Source: JAICJR01 sp036494715 (lineage in GTDB: Bacteria > Actinomycetota > Thermoleophilia > Solirubrobacterales > Thermoleophilaceae). Taken from it: DNA of 31,549 nucleotides. Where the stretch lies: assembly GCA_036494715.1 (NCBI GenBank), contig DASXNY010000027.1:1-31549 (forward strand). Direction: 5' to 3'. This document shows positions 21,101 to 28,431 of the stretch, piece after piece. The notes beneath the pieces are model-generated. The model searched no databases and was not told where the DNA came from. It worked only from the letters and a program-made list of their open reading frames with translations. Numbering within the stretch: position 1 is the stretch's first letter; the number at the start of each line of letters is the position of its first letter. The position numbers and the translations under genes are program-made.

Positions 21101-22348
21101 ATGAGGCGCATCGAGATCGCGCTGCTGGGCGCTGCCGCGACGGCGGCGGGGGTGTTCCTCGCCCTCTGGCCGCAGGCGGTGGCCGACTACGCGCGCGACG
21201 CGGGGCCCTCGCTGCACCCGCTGGTCAACGGCGACCTCGCCGCGGCGTTCGCCCACCAGCCGGCGATGGGCTGGTTCGCCATCTTCTTCCGAGCGCTGTT
21301 CGCCGTCTTCGCGCGCAACGCGAGCCAGCTCGCCGAGTACCACGCGGGGAGCGTGCCGTGCGTGCTCGTGCTCGCCGCGCTGGGCGTGTGGCTGGCCACG
21401 CGGATGCGCCACGACGGCGCCCGCCTGGTCGCGTGCGCACTCGTGCTCGCGCTGGCCGTGCTCGGCCCGATGAACTGGCACGCGCTCCACGCCGGGCACC
21501 CGGAGGAACTGCTCGGCGCCGCGCTCTGCGTTGCCGCGGTGCTGGCCGCCGCGAGCGGGCGCAGCCCGCTCGCCGCCGGCGTCCTGCTCGGCCTCGCGCT
21601 CGCCACCAAGCAGTGGGCCGTGCTCGCGGCCGGACCGGCGCTGCTGGCTGCACCGCGCGGCCGCGGCCGGATCGCCGTCGCGGCGATCGCCGTCGCCGCA
21701 CCGCTCACCCTCGTCCCGGTACTGGCCGGCTCGCACGGGCTCGCGTCGCCCGCCGGCACGGTCTACGGCGCCACCTCGACGGTCATGCCCGCCAGCATCT
21801 GGTGGCCGCTCGGCCACGCGCGCGAGCTGCACGTGGCGGGCGTGAACATCGAGGTGCGCTCGATCCCGCAGTCGCTCGCCAACCTCACCCACCCGCTGAT
21901 CGTGGCGCTGGGAGTGCTGCTCCCGCTCGCCCTCCTCGCGCGCAGGCGGCGCGTGCCCGTGGCCCGCGACACAGCTCTCACCCTGCTCGCGCTGCTGTTC
22001 CTGCTGCGCTGCGTGCTCGACCCGATGACGGTCGGCTACTACCACGTGCCGCTGCTCGTCTCCCTGCTCGCCCTCGAGGCGCTCGAGCGCCGCCCGCCGC
22101 CGCTCCTCACCCTGATCTCGAGCGCGGTGCTGTGGCTACTCGTCGTCCACATCCCGTGGGGCCTCGAGCCGGCCAAGGTCGCCGCGATCTACCTCGCCTG
22201 GGCGCTGCCGCTCGCCTTGTACCTGGCGGCGAAGCTCTACGCGCCGAGCGTGATCAACGGCTTGGGGAAATGGCTGAGAACGTCGCTGCCCTCGTCGGTG
22301 ACGACGGCGAGGTCCTCGATCCGCACCCCGAACGCGCCGGGCACGTAG
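21101..22348 (+). CDS. GT87-like polytopic membrane glycosyltransferase
   Basis: A 415-residue protein with about nine to ten membrane spans and an extended loop near residue 60 (HPLVNGDLAAAFAHQPAMGWFAIFFRALF). The layout, with LLGLALATKQWAVLAAGPALLA and a periplasmic loop before PVARDTALTLLALLFLLRCVLDPMTVGYYHVPLL, resembles the GT-C glycosyltransferase family 87 (DUF2029) that uses polyprenyl-phosphate sugars. I do not see a catalytic acidic motif clear enough to prove activity. The last 37 codons lie antisense over the 3' end of pepQ, a 112-bp convergent overlap. Confidence 0.7.
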   Translation: MRRIEIALLGAAATAAGVFLALWPQAVADYARDAGPSLHPLVNGDLAAAFAHQPAMGWFAIFFRALFAVFARNASQLAEYHAGSVPCVLVLAALGVWLATRMRHDGARLVACALVLALAVLGPMNWHALHAGHPEELLGAALCVAAVLAAASGRSPLAAGVLLGLALATKQWAVLAAGPALLAAPRGRGRIAVAAIAVAAPLTLVPVLAGSHGLASPAGTVYGATSTVMPASIWWPLGHARELHVAGVNIEVRSIPQSLANLTHPLIVALGVLLPLALLARRRRVPVARDTALTLLALLFLLRCVLDPMTVGYYHVPLLVSLLALEALERRPPPLLTLISSAVLWLLVVHIPWGLEPAKVAAIYLAWALPLALYLAAKLYAPSVINGLGKWLRTSLPSSVTTARSSIRTPNAPGT

Positions 22349-23304
22349 ACGCCCGGCTCAACCGTCACGGCGTTGCCGCTGACGAGCGAGCCCTCGGCCG
22401 ATGACGCGAGCCGCGGCGCCTCGTGTATCTCGAGCCCCACGCCGTGCCCGAGCCCGTGGCCGAACTCGTCGCCGTGGCCGGCGGCCGTGATCAGGTCGCG
22501 CGCGACGGCGTCCACGGCGCGGCACTCCGCGCCCGCCCGCACGGCCGCGAGCGACTGCTCCTGCGCCGCGAGCACCAGCTCGTAGACGGCGGTGGCCTCG
22601 TCTGACAGCGGCCCGGTGGCGAACGTGCGGGTGCAGTCCGAGCAGTAGCCGTCGAGGCGGCAGCCCATGTCGACGATCACGAGCGTGTTCGGCTCGATCT
22701 TGTCGGCGCCTGGCGTGGCGTGCGGGAGCGCGCCGTTCGGGCCCCCGGCGACGATCGACGGGAACGACGGGTCCTCCGCGCCGCGGTCGCGCATCTCGCG
22801 CTCCACGTCCACGGCCACCTCGCGCTCGCTGCGCCCCAACAGCCCGCGCGCGCAGATGTACTCGTACATCTCGTCGGCGAGCGCGGCCGCCTGTCGCATC
22901 GCCTCGACCTCGCCGGGCTCCTTCACCGCCCGCAGGTCCTCGACGATGCCGCCGGCGGGGACCAGCTCGACGCCCTCCGGGACGATCTCGGCGAGGCGCT
23001 TGTGCTGGCGCACGCTCATGTGCTGGTCCTCGAAGCCGACGCGGCCGCTGAGCCGCTCCACCGCGTCGCCCAGCAGGTCCTGCTTGCCGCGTAGGCGGTC
23101 GAAGTCCGGCACCTCGCGCTGAGCGCGCTCGACGTAGCGGAAGTCGGTGAGGAAGAGGCGCTGGCCGGGGCCGATCACGCAGAGGCCGTTGGTGCCGGTG
23201 AAACCGCTCAGGTAGCGCACGTTGACGAGATTGGTGACGAGCAGGGCGTCGAGCTCGCGCTCCCCTAGCCGCTCCACCAGCCGGTCGGCGCGCGCGGCGC
23301 TCAC
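22237..23304 (-). CDS. pepQ: M24 aminopeptidase, Xaa-Pro dipeptidase/aminopeptidase
   Basis: The 355 residues have an N-terminal creatinase-like domain (LLVTNLVNVRYLSGFTGTNG) and the pita-bread catalytic domain. Metal ligands are visible: Asp in IVDMGCRLDGYCSDCTRTF (two Asp), His in FGHGLGHGVGLEIHE, Glu in VTVEPGVYVP and Glu in VRIEDLAVVT. It ends at SHFPKPLITLGA, the usual family ending. The GTG start overlaps the aroQ stop (GTGA). In M. tuberculosis this gene is followed by efp; here it is the end of the aro run, and the GT87-like gene converges on it. Confidence 0.93.
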   Translation of the reverse strand: MSAARADRLVERLGERELDALLVTNLVNVRYLSGFTGTNGLCVIGPGQRLFLTDFRYVERAQREVPDFDRLRGKQDLLGDAVERLSGRVGFEDQHMSVRQHKRLAEIVPEGVELVPAGGIVEDLRAVKEPGEVEAMRQAAALADEMYEYICARGLLGRSEREVAVDVEREMRDRGAEDPSFPSIVAGGPNGALPHATPGADKIEPNTLVIVDMGCRLDGYCSDCTRTFATGPLSDEATAVYELVLAAQEQSLAAVRAGAECRAVDAVARDLITAAGHGDEFGHGLGHGVGLEIHEAPRLASSAEGSLVSGNAVTVEPGVYVPGAFGVRIEDLAVVTDEGSDVLSHFPKPLITLGA

Positions 23305-23738
23305 TCGCCGAGCTCCGTGCGCAGCAGCTCGAGCGCGTCGCGGTAGCCGTCGACGCCCTTGCCCTGCACGTGGCCGATGCAGACGTCGCGGATCACGGAC
23401 ACCTTTCGCCAGTCCTCGCGCTGGTCGACCTCCGACAGGTGTACCTCCACGGCGGGCAGGCGGGTCAGCTCGATCGCGTCGCGGATCGCGTATGAGTAGT
23501 GAGTCCAGGCGCCGGGGTTGAGAACGAGCCCGTCGGCCGTGTCGGTGGCCTCGTGCAGCTTCTCGCAGAACTCGCCCTCGTGGTTGGTCTGCTCGAAGCT
23601 CGCCTCGAAGCCGAGCTCCTGGGCGAAGCGCTTGATGCGCACCTCTAGCTCGGTCAGCGAGAGGCCGCCGTAGATCTCGGGGTCGCGGCGGTCGAGCACG
23701 TCGAAGTTCACGCCGTGCATGATCCCGACTCTGTTCAT
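23301..23738 (-). CDS. aroQ: type II 3-dehydroquinate dehydratase
   Basis: The third enzyme of the shikimate pathway. The 145 residues keep the core blocks: DPEIYGG with Tyr23 (proton abstraction), EQTNHEGE, LVLNPGAWTHYSYAIRDA with Asn74, EVHLSEV with His99, and VSVIRDVCIGHVQGKGVDGYRDAL. The N-terminus differs: MHGVNFDVLDRRDPEIYGG replaces the usual NGPNLN-LG-R-PEIYG, although the Asn and Arg are kept. The ATG overlaps the aroKB stop and the stop overlaps pepQ. Confidence 0.92.
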   Translation of the reverse strand: MNRVGIMHGVNFDVLDRRDPEIYGGLSLTELEVRIKRFAQELGFEASFEQTNHEGEFCEKLHEATDTADGLVLNPGAWTHYSYAIRDAIELTRLPAVEVHLSEVDQREDWRKVSVIRDVCIGHVQGKGVDGYRDALELLRTELGE

Positions 23739-25303
23739 TCCGCGCCGACTTCCTCGATCGCGGCGAGCAGCGTGCTCGCGTCCACCTCGTGCCCGGGTGT
23801 GACCCGGCCGGGCGCCTCGACGAGCACGAACGGCACCATGTCGCCCGTGCGCTTCTTGTCGCGCGAGACGAGCTCCGCCACCTCAGCGGCGCTCGCGCCC
23901 TCGAAGCGTTGCGGCAGCCCGCGTGCGGCGAGCAGCTCGGCCACCTCGCTGCGGAGCGCGTCGCGCCCCGAGAGCCGGAGCGCGCACAGGAGCCCGAGCC
24001 CCACTGCCTCGCCGTGCCGGTAACGGCGGTAGCCGGTGGCGGACTCGACCGCGTGTCCGACCGTGTGGCCGAGGTTGAGCACCTGGCGCGCGCCCTCGTC
24101 GCGCTCGTCCGCGGCCACGATTCGCAGCTTGGTGCGGATGCAGCCGAGGATCACGTCGTCGTCGGGGTCGCCGCCCGCGCGCACGCGCGCCCACAGCGGA
24201 CCGCCGGCGATGAGCGCCGTCTTGACCACCTCGACGTAGCCCGCCGCGGCCTCCTCGACCGGCAGCGTCGAGAGCACCGACGGGTCCACGATCACGGCCG
24301 AGGGCTGGTGGTAGACGCCCGCGTAGTTCTTGCCCTCGGGGAGGTCGACGCCCGTCTTGCCGCCGAAGGCCGAGTCCACCTGAGCGACGAGCGTGGTCGG
24401 CACCTGGACGTGCCGGACACCGCGCTGGTACACGGCGGCGCAGAAGCCCGCGATGTCGCCCACCACGCCGCCGCCGACCCCCAGCACGAGATCCGCCCGC
24501 GTGGCGCCGGCGCGCGCGAGCCCGCGCAGCACCTCTTCCGCGCGCGCGAGCGTCTTCTCGGTCTCGCCGGGCGGGATCCTGATCGTCGCCTCGGCGCTCA
24601 CCGCGTGGTGCGCCGCGGCCACGTTCTCGTCGGTCACCGCGAAGCGGCGACCGTCACGCGGGTGGACGAAGCCGCCGGCCACGAGCCCGCGCCCGAGGAA
24701 CACCGGGTATTCGCCGGAGCTGGCGCCGGCCCAGACGAATCTGGTGCCTGGCGGCGCCTCACCGCGCAGCGCCTCGAGAGCGCTGAGCGCGCGCCGCGGC
24801 GTCGTGCGGTCGCCCGCGGGGAAGATCGCGTGCGCGGCGGACTCGTACTCGAGCGCGCGGTCGCGGTGGAGCTGATCGAAGCGCGTCCGGTCGCGCGCCA
24901 GCGGGCGGCCCTTGTTGGACGCGCGCCGCCAGGCCTCCTCGGGCGCGACCTCGAGATGGACGACAACGTGCTGGGACACGGCGTCGCGCACGCGATCGGA
25001 GCCCAGCGAGCCGCCGCCGAGCGCCACCACCCGCGCGCGCGGGTCGGACAGCAGGCGAAGCACGATCTCCTCCTCGCGGGCGCGGAACGCCGACTCGCCC
25101 TCGCGATCGAAGAAGTCGGCGATCGGCTCGCCGAGCTCGCGTTCGATCTCGCGGTCGGTGTCGAGCGCCTGCACCCCCAGCTCTGCCGCCAGCATGCGCG
25201 CCGTGCTCGACTTGCCGGCGCCCATGAAGCCGACGAGCACGAACGCGCGCCCACCGCGCGCGGCGCCCGCGCCGGCCTGTGCGGCTTCGCCTAGCGCTTC
25301 CAC
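23735..25303 (-). CDS. aroKB: bifunctional shikimate kinase / 3-dehydroquinate synthase
   Basis: A fused 522-residue enzyme. Residues about 20-180 are shikimate kinase (AroK): Walker A GFMGAGKS (25-32), LDTDREIE, LGGGS and the lid NKGRPLARD. Residues about 185-522 are 3-dehydroquinate synthase (AroB): LGVGGGVVGDIAGFCAAVY, VPTTLVAQVDSAFGGKTGVD, Glu358, His413 in NLGHTVGHAVE and His430 in HGEAV as the metal ligands. No stop or ribosome site lies between them. The GTG at 25303 is chosen: it overlaps the end of aroC by 13 nt, and a long open extension upstream is shadow of aroC. A later GTG near the Walker A is possible. Actinobacteria usually have separate aroK and aroB. Confidence 0.9.
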   Translation of the reverse strand: MEALGEAAQAGAGAARGGRAFVLVGFMGAGKSSTARMLAAELGVQALDTDREIERELGEPIADFFDREGESAFRAREEEIVLRLLSDPRARVVALGGGSLGSDRVRDAVSQHVVVHLEVAPEEAWRRASNKGRPLARDRTRFDQLHRDRALEYESAAHAIFPAGDRTTPRRALSALEALRGEAPPGTRFVWAGASSGEYPVFLGRGLVAGGFVHPRDGRRFAVTDENVAAAHHAVSAEATIRIPPGETEKTLARAEEVLRGLARAGATRADLVLGVGGGVVGDIAGFCAAVYQRGVRHVQVPTTLVAQVDSAFGGKTGVDLPEGKNYAGVYHQPSAVIVDPSVLSTLPVEEAAAGYVEVVKTALIAGGPLWARVRAGGDPDDDVILGCIRTKLRIVAADERDEGARQVLNLGHTVGHAVESATGYRRYRHGEAVGLGLLCALRLSGRDALRSEVAELLAARGLPQRFEGASAAEVAELVSRDKKRTGDMVPFVLVEAPGRVTPGHEVDASTLLAAIEEVGAE

Positions 25304-26454
25304 CCGATCCGCTCCCGGTAGGCGTGAAGCGCGGCGCGCGCGTCGTCGATGTGGTCGCCGCCGAACTTGTCGCGGTAGGCCGAGCCGAGGACCAGCGCCA
25401 TCATCGCCTCCCCGACCACGCCGGCGGCCGGCACGGTGCAGGAGTCGGTGCGCTCGCGCAGCGCCGCGGCGGGCGCCTTCGTCTCGAGGTCCACCGAGCG
25501 CAGCGGCTTCGTCAGCGTGGGCAGCGGCTTCATCGCCCCGCGCACGATCAGCGGCTCGCCGGTGGTCATGCCGCCCTCGAGCCCCCCCGCGCGGTTGGTC
25601 TCGCGGAAGAAGCCCCGCTCCTCGGACCAGAAGATCTCGTCGTGGGCCTGCGAGCCCACGCGGCCCGCGACGTCGAAGCCGTCGCCGATCGCGACTCCCT
25701 TCATCGCCTGGATCGACATGATCGCCTGTGCCAGGCGCCCGTCGAGCCGGCCATCCCAGGACACGTACGAGCCGATGCCCGGCACGAGCCCGTAGGCGTG
25801 CACCTCGTAGACGCCGCCGAGCGACTCGTTGGCCTTGCGCGCGCTGTCGATCTCCTCGACCATCGCGTGCGTCGCGTCGGGGTCGAGGCAGCGCACCGGC
25901 GATTCGTCCACGCCGTCGAAGTCCTCGAGCAGCAGGCCCTCGCGCTCGGGTGCCTTGACGGAGCCGATCTGGATCACGTGGCTGCGGATCTCGACGCCGA
26001 ACGCGCGCAGGTAGACCTTCGCGAGCGCGCCACAGGCCACGCGCGCGGCGGTCTCCCGCGCGCTCGCCCGCTCGAGCACGTTGCGCACGTCGCTGAAACC
26101 GAACTTCTGGACGCCGGCGAGGTCGGCGTGCCCCGGACGCGGCAGGTGCACCTCGGCCACCTCGGCCTCCACGGGCCAAGGGTTCATGCGCTCCTCCCAG
26201 TTGGCGAAGTCGCGATTGACCACCCGCATCGACACCGGGCTGCCGAGCGTGCGCCCGTGGCGCAGCCCCGAGCCCACCTCCGCGCGGTCCTTCTCGATCT
26301 TCATGCGGCCGCCGCGGCCGTGGCCGAGCTGGCGACGCGCGAGGTCGCGATCGATGTCCTCGGGGGAGACGACGAGGCCCGCCGGCAGCCCTTCGACCAC
26401 CGCCGTGAGGCCGGGGCCATGCGACTCCCCGGCGGTTGTGAACCGCAGAGCCAT
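25291..26454 (-). CDS. aroC: chorismate synthase
   Basis: Chorismate synthase, which uses FMNH2, makes the end product of the shikimate pathway. The 387 residues include GESHGPGLTAVVEGLPAGL, LGHGRGGRMKIEKD, PRPGHADLAGVQKFGFSDVRNVLERASARETAARVA and DVAGRVGSQAHDEIFW, all hallmark stretches. Length and start (ATG 26454) fit the family. A short hairpin abuts the start codon. It is the first gene of the overlapping aroC-aroKB-aroQ-pepQ run and begins 34 nt after the PilP-like gene, so transcription from the pil operon may continue into it. Confidence 0.96.
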   Translation of the reverse strand: MALRFTTAGESHGPGLTAVVEGLPAGLVVSPEDIDRDLARRQLGHGRGGRMKIEKDRAEVGSGLRHGRTLGSPVSMRVVNRDFANWEERMNPWPVEAEVAEVHLPRPGHADLAGVQKFGFSDVRNVLERASARETAARVACGALAKVYLRAFGVEIRSHVIQIGSVKAPEREGLLLEDFDGVDESPVRCLDPDATHAMVEEIDSARKANESLGGVYEVHAYGLVPGIGSYVSWDGRLDGRLAQAIMSIQAMKGVAIGDGFDVAGRVGSQAHDEIFWSEERGFFRETNRAGGLEGGMTTGEPLIVRGAMKPLPTLTKPLRSVDLETKAPAAALRERTDSCTVPAAGVVGEAMMALVLGSAYRDKFGGDHIDDARAALHAYRERIGWKR

Positions 26455-26472
26455 GTAGGGCAGAAACCCTAC
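26455..26472 (-). promoter_or_regulatory. hairpin touching the aroC start codon
   Basis: On the mRNA strand GTAGGG-TTTCTG-CCCTAC forms a 6-bp stem whose last base is immediately followed by the aroC ATG. The only SD-like bases (AGGG) are in its 5' arm, so folding would hide them. It may tune translation, or it may be an operator or the weak end of the pil transcript. Confidence 0.35.
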
Positions 26473-26488
26473 TGGCCGTCTGAGAGAG

Positions 26489-27409
26489 CTAGACGCCGGT
26501 GTCCGGGATCAGCTGGGCGCTCACCGGCACCCGGAACGGCGTCGCCGCCTTGTGGTGCCCGATGTGGGCGCGGCGAGCGTCGGCGCGAGCGGCGGCGGCC
26601 GCCTTCTTCGCGCCCTTTGCCAGCTCGCTCACGGGGACCTTGTGGATGGCCACCAGCGTGAGCGTGTACTCGGTGCCGCTGCCGTCCGTCGCCACCTGCG
26701 ACAGGTCCTCTGTGTTCTTGTCCTTGTCGAGCTTCAGGTAGAGGAAGGAGCAGGTGCTGTCGTTGGGCTTGCAGGTGCCTTCGCCGGCCGCCTTGAGGCT
26801 CGTGTCGGTGAGGAACACCGCGGTGTCGCCCGTGCTGTTGACGCCCATGAAGACGAGCAGCGGGTTGTTCTGGTTGGGCAGGATGTCGAGCTTCTGCACG
26901 TTGTGATGCGTACGGGGCTCGCCACGCTTGCCGAACTTCACGTCCACCGTGTAGGCGAAGGGACCCTGCGGCTTCGCGGGCTGGCTCGGCTGGGTCGGGG
27001 TGGACCCGCCGGTGCTGCCACCGCCGCTCGTGTCGCCGCCGCCGCTCGAGGGTGCCGAGCCGGCGCTGCCGCTGTCCGAGGACGAGGACGAGGTCGACGA
27101 GCTGCTCTTGTCCGGCGCCGTGGTCTTGGGGTGCGCAGCGGCGAGGACGGCCTTGTCCGGCTTGAACGGGTCCTTCTTGTTGAAGACGCCGAGCGTGGAG
27201 CTGTCAGAGGGGTCCTGGCTGTCCGCCACGACGACGGCCTTGTCGGTGTTGTCGGCGGCGCCCGTGGACGCGCTGGCCGGGGCGGGCGTCTTGGAGCCCT
27301 TCTTCAGCACGGTCGGCACGGCGACAAGCGCCACGACGAGCAGGACTGCGACTGGCCAGAGACGCTTGGCGCGAAGGTCGTGCCAGAGCTCGAGTAGAAG
27401 CTTTTTCAT
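26489..27409 (-). CDS. PilP-like pilus assembly accessory protein
   Basis: I do not recognise a specific family, but the place and form suggest a PilP analogue. The 306 residues begin with a short cytoplasmic part and one membrane span (about 19-35, WPVAVLLVVALVAVPTVL), then a motif GVFNKKDPFKP near residue 75-85, reminiscent of the RDPF of PilP. A Ser/Gly/Thr-rich disordered linker follows (about 95-145). The distal beta-rich domain contains FAYTVDVKFG, LLVFMGVNSTGDTAVFL, two Cys (CKPNDSTC) and GTEYTLTLVAIHKV. The ATG overlaps the pilO stop (ATGA). PilP normally links PilN/PilO to the outer-membrane secretin, which an actinobacterium should lack, so the role may differ. Confidence 0.6.
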   Translation of the reverse strand: MKKLLLELWHDLRAKRLWPVAVLLVVALVAVPTVLKKGSKTPAPASASTGAADNTDKAVVVADSQDPSDSSTLGVFNKKDPFKPDKAVLAAAHPKTTAPDKSSSSTSSSSSDSGSAGSAPSSGGGDTSGGGSTGGSTPTQPSQPAKPQGPFAYTVDVKFGKRGEPRTHHNVQKLDILPNQNNPLLVFMGVNSTGDTAVFLTDTSLKAAGEGTCKPNDSTCSFLYLKLDKDKNTEDLSQVATDGSGTEYTLTLVAIHKVPVSELAKGAKKAAAAARADARRAHIGHHKAATPFRVPVSAQLIPDTGV

Positions 27410-28431
27410 CGTGTGATGACGCTGGTCGGGGGCGAGACCGCGGCGGTGGCCGCGCTGGTGCTGCTCGAGCTGCTCGAGGAGCTGCTCGGCGTGCTGGAGC
27501 TGCTGCTGCCCGCCGTGGCGGGGCCCGCGGCGGTGGCGCCGGCGGTCGTGCCGCTGTCCGCGGGGGACAGGTACACAGTCGCGCTCACGTCCGCCTCGAT
27601 GTTGGGGAAGTTGGCGGCCGTGCTGGTGAACTTGAGGCTGTCGATCGTGATCAGGCGACCCTGAACGCTGATCTTGTTGTTCGCGATGTGCACGAAGCGC
27701 TTGAGGCGGTGGAAGAAGTCCGAGAGGTTGTTGAACTTGCCGGCGAAGGTGAAGGTGAGCGGCACGGTGTCGAGGCCCGGCACCGGCTGACCCGGCGTGA
27801 TCGAGCTCGCGTTGACCGACGAGCCGCCGCCGATCGGCAGGCCGCCGGACTTGGTCGCGGTCGAGGTTGACGTGTCGTCGGCGCTCAAGCCGCTCTGCTG
27901 GGCGGCCTGGGCGTTGCCCTGGGCCGCGGCGTTGTTGGCCGACTCAGCGTCCTTGCCGAAGGTTGTCTGAGCCTGCGCGCCGCCCGCCGCCACGGGCGGG
28001 GGCGTCGTCGTGCTCGTGCTCGGCGTTGTGGTGCTCGGCGTTGTGGTGCTCGAAGTGCTGGTGGAGCTCGTGGTCGCCACCGGCGCGGCCGCCACGCGGG
28101 CCCCGACAGTGATGTTGCCGAACTGGATGCCGGTGCCGTGGGCGGAGGCGTCGAGCTGGACGATCAGGCTGGGCATGTCGACCTGCGTCGGGATCGCCTT
28201 GCCGAGGCGCACCATCTGCGCGTACTCGACGGGGAACAGCGCCTTGGCGTGCTCCAGCGAGTTCGCCTGCGAGACGGCCTGGTCACGGGCCTGCTGGGCC
28301 GTGGTGACCTGCGTGGAGAGCTTCTTCGCCTCCTTGCGCTTGGGCGAGAGGACGAGGAACCAGTAGACGCCGATCAGGAGCACCGGAAGCAGCGCCATGA
28401 CGATCTTGCGGTCGCGACCGGTGAGGCTCAC
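27406..28431 (-). CDS. pilO: type IV pilus inner-membrane protein PilO
   Basis: PilO dimerises with PilN in the pilus alignment complex. The 341 residues show a single N-terminal span (KIVMALLPVLLIGVYWFLVLSP), a coiled-coil (KRKEAKKLSTQVTTAQQARDQ), IPTQVDMPSLIVQLDASAHG as in PilO, then a Ser/Thr/Pro linker (about 120-150), and a ferredoxin-like domain with VPLTFTFAGKFNNLSDFFHRLKRFV. A poly-Ser tail precedes the end. The GTG overlaps the pilN stop (GTGA), and a GGAGGT ribosome site lies within the end of pilN. The linker contains a 15-bp DNA repeat (see separate entry). Confidence 0.85.
   Translation of the reverse strand: MSLTGRDRKIVMALLPVLLIGVYWFLVLSPKRKEAKKLSTQVTTAQQARDQAVSQANSLEHAKALFPVEYAQMVRLGKAIPTQVDMPSLIVQLDASAHGTGIQFGNITVGARVAAAPVATTSSTSTSSTTTPSTTTPSTSTTTPPPVAAGGAQAQTTFGKDAESANNAAAQGNAQAAQQSGLSADDTSTSTATKSGGLPIGGGSSVNASSITPGQPVPGLDTVPLTFTFAGKFNNLSDFFHRLKRFVHIANNKISVQGRLITIDSLKFTSTAANFPNIEADVSATVYLSPADSGTTAGATAAGPATAGSSSSSTPSSSSSSSSSTSAATAAVSPPTSVITR
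28016..28045. repeat. 15-bp in-frame tandem repeat in pilO
   Basis: Two identical copies of GTGCTCGGCGTTGTG (28016-28030 and 28031-28045), followed by a third partial copy GTGCTCG. On the coding strand they give repeated TTPST pentapeptides in the Thr/Ser/Pro linker. Length changes by slippage would keep the frame. Confidence 0.8.

Noticed and set aside
25304..26179. Upstream extension of the aroKB frame
   Set aside because: It overlaps aroC in another frame and reads as Arg/Ala/Gly-rich shadow; the AroK fold starts just after the GTG at 25303.
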